Of a stretch of 64,000 nucleotides of DNA, positions 38,788-47,656 are shown in pieces. A model generated the notes under the pieces. That model did no database searches. It was not told the origin of the DNA and worked only from the letters and a program-made list of their open reading frames with translations. The DNA comes from Aurantimicrobium minutum (GTDB lineage Bacteria; Actinomycetota; Actinomycetes; Actinomycetales; Microbacteriaceae). Location of the stretch: the NCBI RefSeq assembly GCF_029893825.1, contig NZ_JARXXV010000001.1, forward strand, positions 992,001 to 1,056,000, given 5' to 3'. The position numbers were made by a program, and so were the translations under genes. Numbering within the stretch: position 1 is the first letter of the stretch; every line of letters starts with the position of its first letter.

Positions 38788-39495
38788 TTAGATCAAGCCT
38801 GCTACACGACTGAGGAAAGAATCCACGAGTGCATAGGTGCGCTCTTGTCCGGCGGCATCTTCTGCCCGTGTTTGGTTGAGGAGTATTTCTGGGTTTTGGT
38901 GATCGCGTTCAACCTGGGGCACGCCTCCCTCATCCAACCAGCCTTTGAGCGCTGCGGAGTCGAGTTCAGGGTGGAACTGCACACCGAGTGATTTGTTGAT
39001 GGTGAATGCCTGCGGTGCAATAGGGTTACGAGCAATCTCTGTGGCTCCTGGAGGAACAGTCAAAATGTCGTAGTGGAATTGGAACCATGGGCCATTGCCA
39101 ACCAGGCTCTGATCATCGCTCCAGATATAGGTCCATCCGATTTCAGGATGTTCACCCGGTGCCACTGAACCGCCAAGTGAGCGAGCCATCAGTTGTGCTC
39201 CGAAGCAGATGCCTAGAACAGGCTTGTTTGATGTGACGAGATTGCGGCACAGTTCGATTTCTGGAGTGAGCCAGTTGCCGATGCACTTGTCATCCCACGC
39301 ACCCCAAGGCGCCCCTAAGAAGACGACGAGGTCAAACTCATCGGTGTTGGGAAATTCAACAGAAACGTTGGGCTCTTTAAATGACGACTTTGGAACCACA
39401 AGGAACTCAGTGATTTCAAATCCATGGTGCTCAAGACGACGTCCGAGTGGGCCCGTTGGGCTGACATGGTCGTGTTGAATAACAAGGGCTTTCAC
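38788..39495 (-). CDS. Class I glutamine amidotransferase-like protein (paralogue 1)
   Basis: A 235-residue GATase1-fold protein. GTG 39495 is chosen because GAGGAG lies seven bases upstream; a longer frame begins at 39528. Catalytic residues Cys97 (LGICFGAQL), His175 and Glu177 (QFHPEL) are present. It diverges from the first GS-like gene, and a second homologue follows the other GS-like gene. In aniline-type gene sets a GS-like ligase and a GATase-like hydrolase make and cleave gamma-glutamyl amides, so a comparable partner role is inferred. Confidence 0.85.
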   Translation of the reverse strand: MKALVIQHDHVSPTGPLGRRLEHHGFEITEFLVVPKSSFKEPNVSVEFPNTDEFDLVVFLGAPWGAWDDKCIGNWLTPEIELCRNLVTSNKPVLGICFGAQLMARSLGGSVAPGEHPEIGWTYIWSDDQSLVGNGPWFQFHYDILTVPPGATEIARNPIAPQAFTINKSLGVQFHPELDSAALKGWLDEGGVPQVERDHQNPEILLNQTRAEDAAGQERTYALVDSFLSRVAGLI

Positions 39496-39575
39496 AAACT
39501 GCTCCTCAGTTAGAGAATGAGTACACATAAGAATATGTGAGAAATATTTTGCGGTTCTAGAGGGAATCGGTAATA

Positions 39576-39595
39576 TTCGTTAGTATCCTAACGAT
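39576..39595. promoter_or_regulatory. Palindromic operator C (GATase / GS-like 1 intergenic)
   Basis: TTCGTTAGTATCCTAACGAT, 16 of 20 positions palindromic, lies 37 bases before the GS-like start and 80 bases from the divergent amidotransferase start. Confidence 0.7.
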
Positions 39596-39632
39596 ACCTC
39601 TTAGACCACACATTTGCCACAAAGGAGTAGCA

Positions 39633-40985
39633 ATGGTTCACGATCTAGCCAAGCTTCGCGATGACCTCGGGGAGCGCGGAATTGATGTTCTGCGCGTTAT
39701 TTTTTCCGACGTGCTCGGAATCCCCCGCTCCAAGGACATCCTTGTCAGCCAGCTAGACAAAGCTGCCCACAACGGTCCTGCTTTTAGTCAAGGAGTGTGG
39801 ACCACAACAACAGGTGGTGAATTCCACGAAGCCAACGGCATTGCTAACGATGGCCTCCAGGACTTCGTAACCAAGATTCTTCCCCGCACTATTTCTCCTC
39901 TGGGTTGGGAACCTGGAGTTGCCTACATCATCGGCGACGCCTTCAACCCGGACGGCAAGCCCAACATGATGTCACCACGCTCTGTGTTGGAGAAGGTGCT
40001 CCAGAGCTACAAGAAGCTCGGACTTCACCCCGTGGTTGGACCAGAGCTTGAGTTCTATATCTCTAACCAAGATGAGAATGGCAAATTCTCACGCTCCCTA
40101 TCTCAAACCGGTCGTGTGTATATGACAGGCACCTTGGTTGACCCAGACGGAGACTTCCTTCACCTGATGCGTATGCTCGATGGCCTCAACATTGGAGCAT
40201 TCGCTGGCAACCACGAATTCAGCCCCAGCCAGTATGAAATCAACCTGTGGCACTCAGAAGCACTTGATGCAGCTGACCGCACCTTCTTCTTCAAGACCGC
40301 AGTCAAGGACATCATTGCCAAGCGCGGCAAGCACGCCACCTTCCTCGGCAAGCCATGGAGCGACGAGGGCGGATCTGGATTCCACCTGCACTTCTCTGTC
40401 ACAGACGCTGACGGAATCAACAAGATGCACGACGGCCGAGGAAACCTTTCTCCTGCAGCCAAGATGTTGATTGCGGGAATTGTGAAGCACGCAAATGCCT
40501 TAACTGCGTTCACCAACCCCACCGTCAACGCATTCAAGCGTCTTGGTCCAGACACCCTGGCTCCCTACCGTTCCAACTGGGGATACGACAACCGTTCCTG
40601 CATGATTCGCATTCCACCAGAGCGCGGCCAGGGAACTCGCCTCGAGATTCGCGTGGGCGACGGTGCTGCGAACCCTTACCTCGTTATTGCAGCAATCCTG
40701 GCAGCTGGTCTCGATGGCATCGTCAACGAGATGGAATGTCCTCCAGATGCAGTCGGTATGGCTTACGACAACGAGGGTGCAGAAATCTTGCCCGAGACCT
40801 TCACCGAATCGCTGGATGCACTCGAAGCAGACGACGCGCTGCGCACCCAGCTCTCTGAGGAGCTGGTCAACGTGTTCATGGTGCTCAAGCGTGATGAGAT
40901 CGCTCGCTACGAAGCAACGGTGAAAGACCCCAAGACGCGTGAAGTTACCGAGTGGGAAATCACTGAGTACGCAGCTGCTTACTAA
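39633..40985 (+). CDS. Glutamine synthetase-family gamma-glutamyl-amine ligase 1
   Basis: A 450-residue GS-fold ATP-dependent ligase. Motifs VVGPELEFYI, GNHEFSPSQYEINL, GSGFHLHFSVTD (ATP/substrate loop) and the arginine-containing RSNWGYDNRSCMIRIPPERG are present. It is divergent from GlnA and of the PuuA/IpuC/GlnT-like class that conjugates glutamate to amines rather than ammonia. No adenylylation-site tyrosine motif of GlnA-I was recognised. An adjacent amidotransferase, permease and PuuC-like dehydrogenase support an amine substrate. Start ATG has AAGGAG upstream. Confidence 0.85.
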   Translation: MVHDLAKLRDDLGERGIDVLRVIFSDVLGIPRSKDILVSQLDKAAHNGPAFSQGVWTTTTGGEFHEANGIANDGLQDFVTKILPRTISPLGWEPGVAYIIGDAFNPDGKPNMMSPRSVLEKVLQSYKKLGLHPVVGPELEFYISNQDENGKFSRSLSQTGRVYMTGTLVDPDGDFLHLMRMLDGLNIGAFAGNHEFSPSQYEINLWHSEALDAADRTFFFKTAVKDIIAKRGKHATFLGKPWSDEGGSGFHLHFSVTDADGINKMHDGRGNLSPAAKMLIAGIVKHANALTAFTNPTVNAFKRLGPDTLAPYRSNWGYDNRSCMIRIPPERGQGTRLEIRVGDGAANPYLVIAAILAAGLDGIVNEMECPPDAVGMAYDNEGAEILPETFTESLDALEADDALRTQLSEELVNVFMVLKRDEIARYEATVKDPKTREVTEWEITEYAAAY

Positions 40986-41018
40986 CGATCACTGCTCCCC
41001 AGCAGGAGCAATGAATAT

Positions 41019-41053
41019 AAAGAACCCCCGGAGATATTCTCCGGGGGTTCTTT
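41019..41053. terminator. Bidirectional terminator after GS-like 1
   Basis: AAAGAACCCCCGGA and its complement around a 7-base loop, 33 bases after the GS-like stop and just beyond the stop of the convergent decarboxylase-like gene. Confidence 0.85.
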
Positions 41054-41064
41054 GATGATCTGAA

Positions 41065-41880
41065 TTAGATGCTGGGGTTAGATCCCAAGTCAGCGACCAA
41101 GGTTCCACCGTTAAAGGTTGTGCCAACTTCTCGGAAGTAACCACCAAGGATCTTCTCGACAGGAAGGAGTGAGCCAAGCTCATCCCACTGTGAGTCACCA
41201 AGGGTGAGTTCTGCTTCGCCACCCCATGCCTGTCCGAGGTCAAGGTCGACACCGCCCATCTCAATGAGCTGGTTGAGTGAGAGACCAGCACCTGGAGTGA
41301 TGGAGGGAACCCAGCGGCTGTGGAGCATGCGGTGACCGTTGACGAAACCGTTGCTCTCAACGGGCTCGCGCAAGGTGACCTTTGCTGATGCTAGGCGGTG
41401 GTCGTAGGCAGTGAGGCTCGCACCGAACATGGCACCGGCCTCGAGGCGAGGAGTTGCCTTTCCGCGGTTGTAAACGCGAGTGGCGTGCATGGACCCAAGC
41501 TTCTTGGGGTAGCCCTGGAACCAGCCACGTGCCATGGCGAAGTCCTTGGTGACCCAGATGGCTACACATCGGCTGTAGGTCACACCTTCATACTTGCAAC
41601 GCACAACCACGAAGGTCTCCATGTACTGCGAACGATCTGGGTCCATCAGCTCTTCGAAGTCGTTGCTGCAGGACTGCCAGTCTGCCCAAATCAATGCAAC
41701 AGCACCAGGCTGCTCATCTGCGAGCTCAAGCTCAGGGGGAAGTATGGCGCGGACGTTGGCAGGATCAGTTAGATACTCGACAGTGAGTAGCGTTCCTGAA
41801 TAGTGCCAGGGCATCTCTGGAATGATGGCGCTTTTACCGGTTGGGGTCTTTGGCGCAAGAAAGCCTTTAAGTTCAGTCAT
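41065..41880 (-). CDS. Acetoacetate decarboxylase-family protein
   Basis: A 271-residue protein from ATG 41880. The active-site pattern FQGYPKKLGS, with adjacent Lys126-Lys127, matches the Schiff-base lysine pair of acetoacetate decarboxylase; MPWHYSGT and EYLTDPANVRAILPPEL are typical of the wider family, which includes aldolase- and hydratase-like members. A TATATT box lies nine bases before the ATG, implying a leaderless or nearly leaderless mRNA, and operator E is just upstream. Coregulation with the GS-like ligase and permease points to a pathway intermediate, identity unknown. Confidence 0.8.
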   Translation of the reverse strand: MTELKGFLAPKTPTGKSAIIPEMPWHYSGTLLTVEYLTDPANVRAILPPELELADEQPGAVALIWADWQSCSNDFEELMDPDRSQYMETFVVVRCKYEGVTYSRCVAIWVTKDFAMARGWFQGYPKKLGSMHATRVYNRGKATPRLEAGAMFGASLTAYDHRLASAKVTLREPVESNGFVNGHRMLHSRWVPSITPGAGLSLNQLIEMGGVDLDLGQAWGGEAELTLGDSQWDELGSLLPVEKILGGYFREVGTTFNGGTLVADLGSNPSI

Positions 41881-41889
41881 GAAGATAAG

Positions 41890-41916
41890 AATATAGGTCA
41901 TTCGTATCCGAACAAA
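41890..41916 (-). promoter_or_regulatory. Promoter and operator E of the decarboxylase-like gene
   Basis: TATATT (41895-41890, minus strand) is followed after nine bases by ATG. GTCATTCGTATCCGAACAAA (plus strand 41897-41916) abuts the -10 box, in the spacer toward the -35 position. Confidence 0.6.
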
Positions 41917-42004
41917 ACCTTTGTTTGAAGTATTTTTTTACAGAAAATATTCTGTATTTCTGTCAGGAACAGTAATACCCTTGACTTGACCCCGTCAGTA
42001 ATTT

Positions 42005-42040
42005 TTGACAAAGTTAGACAATCGTTTATATCCAAACGAT
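42005..42040 (+). promoter_or_regulatory. Permease promoter overlapped by operator D
   Basis: TTGACA (42005-42010), 16 bases, TATATC (42027-42032). ATCGTTTATATCCAAACGAT (42021-42040), the most symmetrical member of the set (extendable to CAATCG/CGATTG), covers the -10 box. Confidence 0.75.
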
Positions 42041-42069
42041 TGTTATGAACTCAATGAGGAGATCAAATA

Positions 42070-43566
42070 ATGTCATCCACTCAGACAACTGAGGAAGGAA
42101 AACTCCACAAGGGCCGTCTCGGCATTGCTGGAATCGTCTTCTTCGTTGTAGCCGCATCAGCCCCTATGGCTGGTATGACAGGTACCGTTCCGGTAGCTGC
42201 TGTTCTCGGTGACGGCGTAGCCGTTCCTGGAGCTTTCGTATTCGTAGGTCTTATCCTGCTTCTGTTCAGCGTCGGTTTCACCGCGATGAGCCACAAGGTC
42301 ACCAACGCCGGTGCCTTCTTCGCATATGTAGGTAAGGGCCTCGGCGTCAACATGGGTGTTGCGACATCCTTTGTCTCCGTGCTCGCATACATGACCGTTC
42401 AGTTCTGTATTTATGGCTTCTTTGGCGCCATGATGAGCTTCACCTTCGCACCAATGGGTCTCGACCTGCCTTGGTTCGTCTGGTTCATCATTGGCTGGGT
42501 GCTTGTCACCACTCTCTCGCTCTTCAGCGTTGACGTGGGAGCAAAGTTCCTCGGTGTCCTCACCTCTCTTGAAGTTCTCTCCATGCTCATTACCGCCATT
42601 GTGATCCTGTCAAACGGTGGTCCAGAAGGTCTGAACTTCGACGCGAGCTTCAACCCCTCCAACATCTTTGTTGGTGGCATCACCGGCACCGCTGGTATTG
42701 CACTCTCCTTCGCCTTCGCTTCCTTCATCGGATTCGAATCAACCGCTATTTACGGTGAAGAAGCTAAGGACCCCAAGAAGACCGTTCGCCGCGCAACCTA
42801 CTGGGCCGTCGGAATCATCGCTGGTCTGTTCGCAATTGTGAGCTTCGCCATGATGACCGGTATGGGTTCATCAGATGCAATCAACCAGATCCTCGAGCGT
42901 TCAGACGGACTTGCAAACCCTGCAAACGTACTGTTCTCACTCACCAGCGAATACGTTGGACCTTGGATGGCTTCCATCATGCAGGTACTGATTCTCACCA
43001 GCCTCTTTGCAGGTCTGCTAGCTTTCCAGAACGCTGGATCTCGCTACTTCTTTGCAATGAGCCGTGGTGGAGTTCTTCCTCACCAGCTCGCCAAGACCAA
43101 CCGTCGCGGCGCACCTTCCGCAGGTGTATGGACCATGTCCATCGCAGGTCTGATTGTTGTTGGATTGTTCGCAATCTTCCAGCTTGACCCCATCCTGAAC
43201 CTGTTCTACTGGCTCAGCGCAGTTGCCGTTCTCGCCATCACTTTGGTTGAGATCCTGGTTTCGATTGCGGTTATCTCCTACTTCATGAAGAACGAGGGAG
43301 CTAACGTGTGGCAAGGCAAGATTGCTCCAGCCCTGGCTGCAATTGGTATGACCTTGGCTATCTACCTGGTTGTCGCCCGCTTCAACCTGCTTGCAGGAAC
43401 CGTAGCGGATGGCGTTGACCCAACTCTCCCAGAAAGTGCTTTCCAGCTGAGCCCACTTGGTTGGTTCTTGGTAACACTTCCTGCGATCTTCTTCGTCATC
43501 GGCCTCATCGTGGGTGTCCTCGACAAGAAGGAAAACGCATCGCTGACCGAGGACATGATGTCCTAA
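42070..43566 (+). CDS. APC-family amino acid/amine permease
   Basis: A 498-residue membrane transporter with about 12-14 hydrophobic segments and the APC superfamily start GIVFFVVAASAPMAGMTG. FGFESTAIYGEEAKDPKKTVRRATY after TM6 is the conserved cytoplasmic loop, with a key Glu. It most resembles amino acid/amine-type permeases near PuuP. It carries substrate, presumably amine or amino acid, for the surrounding catabolic genes. The promoter overlaps operator D, so it is repressed unless induced. ATG preceded by GAGGAG. Confidence 0.88.
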   Translation: MSSTQTTEEGKLHKGRLGIAGIVFFVVAASAPMAGMTGTVPVAAVLGDGVAVPGAFVFVGLILLLFSVGFTAMSHKVTNAGAFFAYVGKGLGVNMGVATSFVSVLAYMTVQFCIYGFFGAMMSFTFAPMGLDLPWFVWFIIGWVLVTTLSLFSVDVGAKFLGVLTSLEVLSMLITAIVILSNGGPEGLNFDASFNPSNIFVGGITGTAGIALSFAFASFIGFESTAIYGEEAKDPKKTVRRATYWAVGIIAGLFAIVSFAMMTGMGSSDAINQILERSDGLANPANVLFSLTSEYVGPWMASIMQVLILTSLFAGLLAFQNAGSRYFFAMSRGGVLPHQLAKTNRRGAPSAGVWTMSIAGLIVVGLFAIFQLDPILNLFYWLSAVAVLAITLVEILVSIAVISYFMKNEGANVWQGKIAPALAAIGMTLAIYLVVARFNLLAGTVADGVDPTLPESAFQLSPLGWFLVTLPAIFFVIGLIVGVLDKKENASLTEDMMS

Positions 43567-43581
43567 TCAGCAACAACAACT

Positions 43582-43612
43582 GGGGCGCTCACCTGCATAA
43601 GGTGGGCGCCCC
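43582..43612 (+). terminator. Terminator of the permease gene
   Basis: GGGGCGC..CACCT, loop GCATA, AGGTG..GCGCCCC followed by TTTTT, 15 bases after the stop. Confidence 0.9.
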
Positions 43613-43648
43613 TTTTTATGCCCTTACCTACACAGCTGCTGCACACAC

Positions 43649-43680
43649 AAGAATGCCCCCGCTTTCGCAGGGGCATTCTT
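43649..43680 (-). terminator. Terminator of the PuuC-like gene
   Basis: AAGAATGCCCC/GGGGCATTCTT around a loop, 12 bases beyond the stop of the aldehyde dehydrogenase. Confidence 0.8.
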
Positions 43681-43692
43681 ACTGTTTATTTG

Positions 43693-45201
43693 TTAGAGCT
43701 TGATGTAGGTGGTCTTGAGCTCGGTGTATTTATCTAGAGCATGACGTGACTTATCGCGCCCATTACCGCTCATCTTGAAACCGCCAAAGGGAACCGTAAG
43801 ATCACCTTCTTCGTAGCAGTTCACCCAGACCGTTCCGGCCCGAACCTGACGTGCTAGACGGTGGACCTTAGAAACGTTTGCCGTCCACAGACCTGCTGCT
43901 AGACCGTAGTCAGAGTTGTTTGCCACCTGGATTGCTTCTTCATCACTCTTCACGGTGGTGACGGAGAGCACAGGTCCAAAGACTTCCTCTTGAGCTAGTG
44001 CCGAGTTGGGGTTCACGTTGACGAACACGGTGGGCTGGTAATACGCACCGCCAGAAAGTGGACCGCTGAGATCAACCGAGTTTCCACCGAGGGCAAGCGT
44101 GGAGCCATCTGCAAGCGCACGGTCAACGTGTGCCTGGACTTCAGCACGGCGTGAGGATGACGCCAATGGTCCCATCTTTGTGCTGTCACTGAATGGGTCG
44201 CCGGGCTGGTAGTTCTCTGCTGCCTTGATCACGCCAGCAATCACTTCATCTGCGACATCTTGGTGAACAATCAAACGCGACGGTGCTGTGCACATTTGAC
44301 CAGTGTTGAAGAAGATGCCCCATGCGGCAGTATCAATTGCTGCTTGGAGGTCGGGGGCATCCGGCAGGATGATGTTCGGCGATTTACCACCAAGCTCCAG
44401 CCAAACCCTCTTCAGGTTGGACTGTGCTGCGTATTCCATATAGGCACGGCCCACCTCAGTAGAACCGGTGAATGCGAGGGAGTCCACGGCGCGGTGGAGT
44501 CCGAGACCTTTACCAATAACTGAACCGCGTCCGGGCAAGACGTTGAGCACACCGGCTGGAATGCCTGCTTCCAAAGCTAGTTCTGCAATGCGCACTGCGG
44601 TGAGCGGAGTGAGGTCAGCAGGTTTGTGAACAACAGTGCAGCCAACAGCGAGCGCTGGAGCAATCTTCCACGCTGACAAGGTCAGCGGAAAATTCCACGG
44701 CGTCACTACGGCAACCACACCCACAGGCTCTCGAGTGATCAATGCGAGATCATCATCACCAACGGGGGAGATTTCGTCGAGTTCTTTATCTGCCATTTCG
44801 GCATACCAGCGATAACTGTTGATCAATGCTCGAAGCTCAATGCCCCACGCATCTGCGATGGGCTTGCCCATCTCCGCGCTGAGCATGGTGGCAAGCTCGG
44901 TGCGGTGCTGCTCCATAAGACCTACCCACGCTAGCATCAGTTCCTTGCGCTTCTTAGGTGCCATGCGCGGCCAGGGGCCCTCATCGAACGCTGTGCGGGC
45001 CGCAGCAACTGCCTGCTCTAGTTCATCACTGGTTGCGTAAGGAACCTGAGTGACTGTTGATCCATCTCGTGGGGTAACAAGTGGAACATACGAGTCATCT
45101 TTGGCGGCTTGTGCCTTGCCATCGATGACCATGGCCTGGGGCCAGGTCAAAGAATTTGCGTAGTCAGTCCATTCTTGAACACTCTTGGTAGGAAAGTTCA
45201 T
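43693..45201 (-). CDS. PuuC-like aldehyde dehydrogenase
   Basis: NAD(P)-dependent aldehyde dehydrogenase, 502 residues, with Asn170, Glu269 (ELGGKS) and Cys304 (GQMCTAP). The C-terminal WVNCYEEGDLTVPFGGFKMS, GNGRDKS and HALDKYTELKTT segments closely follow E. coli PuuC, the gamma-glutamyl-gamma-aminobutyraldehyde dehydrogenase with a broad aldehyde range. ATG behind AAGGAACTAAAG. It follows an alcohol dehydrogenase by 20 bases. The likely role is oxidation of a gamma-glutamyl amine-derived or aromatic aldehyde. Confidence 0.86.
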   Translation of the reverse strand: MNFPTKSVQEWTDYANSLTWPQAMVIDGKAQAAKDDSYVPLVTPRDGSTVTQVPYATSDELEQAVAAARTAFDEGPWPRMAPKKRKELMLAWVGLMEQHRTELATMLSAEMGKPIADAWGIELRALINSYRWYAEMADKELDEISPVGDDDLALITREPVGVVAVVTPWNFPLTLSAWKIAPALAVGCTVVHKPADLTPLTAVRIAELALEAGIPAGVLNVLPGRGSVIGKGLGLHRAVDSLAFTGSTEVGRAYMEYAAQSNLKRVWLELGGKSPNIILPDAPDLQAAIDTAAWGIFFNTGQMCTAPSRLIVHQDVADEVIAGVIKAAENYQPGDPFSDSTKMGPLASSSRRAEVQAHVDRALADGSTLALGGNSVDLSGPLSGGAYYQPTVFVNVNPNSALAQEEVFGPVLSVTTVKSDEEAIQVANNSDYGLAAGLWTANVSKVHRLARQVRAGTVWVNCYEEGDLTVPFGGFKMSGNGRDKSRHALDKYTELKTTYIKL

Positions 45202-45221
45202 CTTTAGTTCCTTACAGCTTC

Positions 45222-46187
45222 TTATTCGGCAACGGTGAGGACGACTCGGCCACGGATTTCTCCCCGGCGCAAACGGTCGAGTGCTTCTTGAGCGTCGTCG
45301 AGTGGCATGGTTTCAACCAGGTGTGCAACACCCTGCGTCTTGACGAACTCCAGGAGTTCTTTCATTTCTTCCAAACTTCCCCAGATGCTTGTGGTGATAA
45401 CTGCCTCGCTGGGGATGACGCCCACACCAAATTCGAGACGACCACCAGCAAGTCCGACCACAACAAGAATGCCTTGACGGTTTACTGCACCAGCAGCTGC
45501 CTGCATAGTGGGGTTTGCTCCCACGAAATCAATGATGGCGTCATACTTCACCCCAGCAGGAAGTTCTTTGACTGCGTGATCAGCTCCAAGTTCCTTTGCA
45601 GCTGCCATTTTGTCATCTGCCATATCGAGAACAGTAAGTTCGACGTTGGCAAGCTTCTTGATGAACTGAACCGCAAACTGGCCCAAGCCACCTGCGCCGA
45701 TGATGAGCGCTTTCGCGCCTGGAACGTTGAGGTGCGGAAGCGTACGCTTGACTGCGCGGAAAGCGGTGAGCCCACCGCAGGCGAGTGGCGCTGTTGTCAC
45801 AGGGTCCAAGTCCCCAATGGGAACGAGGTAATCCCGGCTAGGAACGCGCATGTATTCGCTGTAACCGCCGTCATCAACCACCCCAGCTTCGTGGCTGTTG
45901 GCGCAAATCATTTCCAAACCAGCGTTGCACTGACGGCAGTCATCCTTGCGACATCCCCATGGTGCATAAACAAGAACTCGGCCCAGCTCAGGGTGTTCAC
46001 CCACGACTTCGTGACCGAGTACTAGTGGGAGTGGTCCACCAAAGTGTCCATCGGCAACATGAATGTCCGAATGACACACACCGCAGGCAATTACTTTGAC
46101 GATTTCTTCGCCCGGACCGGCAGTTGGAATCTCGCGTTCTTCTCGCAGCAATGGCATATTTGCTTCCGCCAATACGTAAGTTTTCAC
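45222..46187 (-). CDS. Zinc-containing alcohol dehydrogenase (second copy)
   Basis: A 321-residue medium-chain dehydrogenase from GTG 46187 (GGAGG upstream; an earlier in-frame ATG at 46217 has no site). Catalytic zinc ligands are Cys35, His59-Glu60 in LGHE. A Cys-rich loop CRKDDCRQC provides structural zinc. The cofactor motif is GAGGLGQFAVQF. It leads a two-gene operon with the PuuC-like dehydrogenase, divergent from GS-like 2. Probably alcohol to aldehyde to acid in sequence, with an unknown substrate. Confidence 0.86.
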   Translation of the reverse strand: MKTYVLAEANMPLLREEREIPTAGPGEEIVKVIACGVCHSDIHVADGHFGGPLPLVLGHEVVGEHPELGRVLVYAPWGCRKDDCRQCNAGLEMICANSHEAGVVDDGGYSEYMRVPSRDYLVPIGDLDPVTTAPLACGGLTAFRAVKRTLPHLNVPGAKALIIGAGGLGQFAVQFIKKLANVELTVLDMADDKMAAAKELGADHAVKELPAGVKYDAIIDFVGANPTMQAAAGAVNRQGILVVVGLAGGRLEFGVGVIPSEAVITTSIWGSLEEMKELLEFVKTQGVAHLVETMPLDDAQEALDRLRRGEIRGRVVLTVAE

Positions 46188-46260
46188 GAGACCTCCACAG
46201 TGAGAAATGCCCGGCAATAGTTGCCGGAGAAGTAACCCTCGGTTACTCTATATATTGTAT

Positions 46261-46275
46261 ATCCGATTGTCGGAT
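46261..46275. promoter_or_regulatory. Palindrome between ADH and GS-like 2
   Basis: ATCCGA TTG TCGGAT is a perfect 6-bp inverted repeat in the 111-base divergent intergenic space, next to TATATATTG. A degenerate copy of the other operator set (TATATCC) overlaps its left part. Confidence 0.5.
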
Positions 46276-46298
46276 CTGTAACTCAAAGATGAGGAACC

Positions 46299-47642
46299 AT
46301 GGCTTCACAGACCGCTACTGCAGCAAAAACCTTGGCTGATTGCGCAAAGATCATCTCCGAAAACAACATTCACACCGTGGAATGTATTTTCACCGACACC
46401 TGGGGAATGCCGCGCGGTAAGCGTCTGCCAGTGGAACAGTTCCTCTCCGGTGCAGGCTTTGCCATCTCCGGTGTCGCGTTCTCGTGGAACTTCCGTTCCG
46501 ACGTCGAGGCGACTCCATGGTTCGAACGCGACATGGGTGCTCCCGACATGAAGGCGATCCCTGATTTGCAGTCCTTCCGCATTGCTGGGTGGGAAGAAGG
46601 CATGGCCAACGTGATGTGTGACATGGTCGATGGCCACACCGGAGAACCCGTCACGATGGATGGTCGCGGCATGCTCAAAAAGACCATTGCTGAATTCGCC
46701 AAACTTGGTTACGGCATCAACCTGGCAACCGAACTTGAGTTCCACCTGTTTAACGAAGACTGGACACCCATCTCTGACCAGGCGTATTGCTACTCCATGG
46801 ACCGTGCAGATGAATTGGAAAACGTCATCGGTGGTATCCGCCACGCACTCGAGCGTTCCGGAATTGAAGTAGAAGCTTCCAACGTTGAATACGGTCCCTC
46901 TCAGATTGAAATCAATCTGAAGTATGACGATGCTCTGACCATGGTCGACAAGACCATCTTGTTCCGCCACATTGTGCGTCGCGTTGCACGTCAGAACAGC
47001 TTGCACGCAACGTTCATGGCAAAGCCCATCAACGGCGGCGCTGGTTCAGGTATGCACGTGCACCTGAGCCTGACCGATAACAAGGGTAAGAACTTGTTTG
47101 CCGCAAAAGACTCAGATCACGTCGTTCACTCTGACCTCATGCGCAAGTTCCTTACTGGTGTACTCAAGCACAACCTCGAACTGCAGATTATTGCTCAGCC
47201 CACCCAAAACGACTACAAGCGCATCGTGGACTACTCCTTCTCCCCCACCCAAGTGTGCTGGGGCTTGGACAACCGCCTGGTGGGTGTGCGCTGCATCACA
47301 GATGCTGGTCCCGGCACCCGCATGGAAGTTCGATGGGCTGCAGCAGATTCCAATCCCTACCTCGTCGCCCAGGGCTACCTCCAAGCAGGTCTTGACGGTA
47401 TTCGCAATGAATACGAACTCATTGGTCAAACCATCGGAGATGCTCACCTCGATGAATCGTTGGTTCGCTTCGCCACGAACATGCGCGACTCGTTGGCTAA
47501 TTTCTCATCGAGCTCATGGGCGCTGGAGTGCTTCGGCAAAGATTTTGTCGAGAACTTCACTGTGATGCAAGAGAATGAAATGGCCGCATTTGCTGCATGG
47601 GTTACCGACTGGGAGACCCAGCGCTACCGCGATGTCATCTAA
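46299..47642 (+). CDS. Glutamine synthetase-family gamma-glutamyl-amine ligase 2
   Basis: A 447-residue GS-fold ligase of the same class as the one at 39633 but clearly diverged. Motifs NLATELEFHLF, VEYGPSQIEINLKYDD, GSGMHVHLSLTD and CWGLDNRLVGVRCITDAG are present. ATG follows GATGAGGAACC. It is immediately followed by an amidotransferase-like gene. The two ligase/amidotransferase pairs suggest either two substrates or two steps. Confidence 0.85.
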   Translation: MASQTATAAKTLADCAKIISENNIHTVECIFTDTWGMPRGKRLPVEQFLSGAGFAISGVAFSWNFRSDVEATPWFERDMGAPDMKAIPDLQSFRIAGWEEGMANVMCDMVDGHTGEPVTMDGRGMLKKTIAEFAKLGYGINLATELEFHLFNEDWTPISDQAYCYSMDRADELENVIGGIRHALERSGIEVEASNVEYGPSQIEINLKYDDALTMVDKTILFRHIVRRVARQNSLHATFMAKPINGGAGSGMHVHLSLTDNKGKNLFAAKDSDHVVHSDLMRKFLTGVLKHNLELQIIAQPTQNDYKRIVDYSFSPTQVCWGLDNRLVGVRCITDAGPGTRMEVRWAAADSNPYLVAQGYLQAGLDGIRNEYELIGQTIGDAHLDESLVRFATNMRDSLANFSSSSWALECFGKDFVENFTVMQENEMAAFAAWVTDWETQRYRDVI

Positions 47643-47656
47643 TCCAAGGGTTACTA

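Noticed and set aside
46252-46271. Seventh member of the palindromic operator family
   Set aside because: Only TATATCC and a few outer positions match; symmetry is poor. It is noted as a degenerate copy but not counted.
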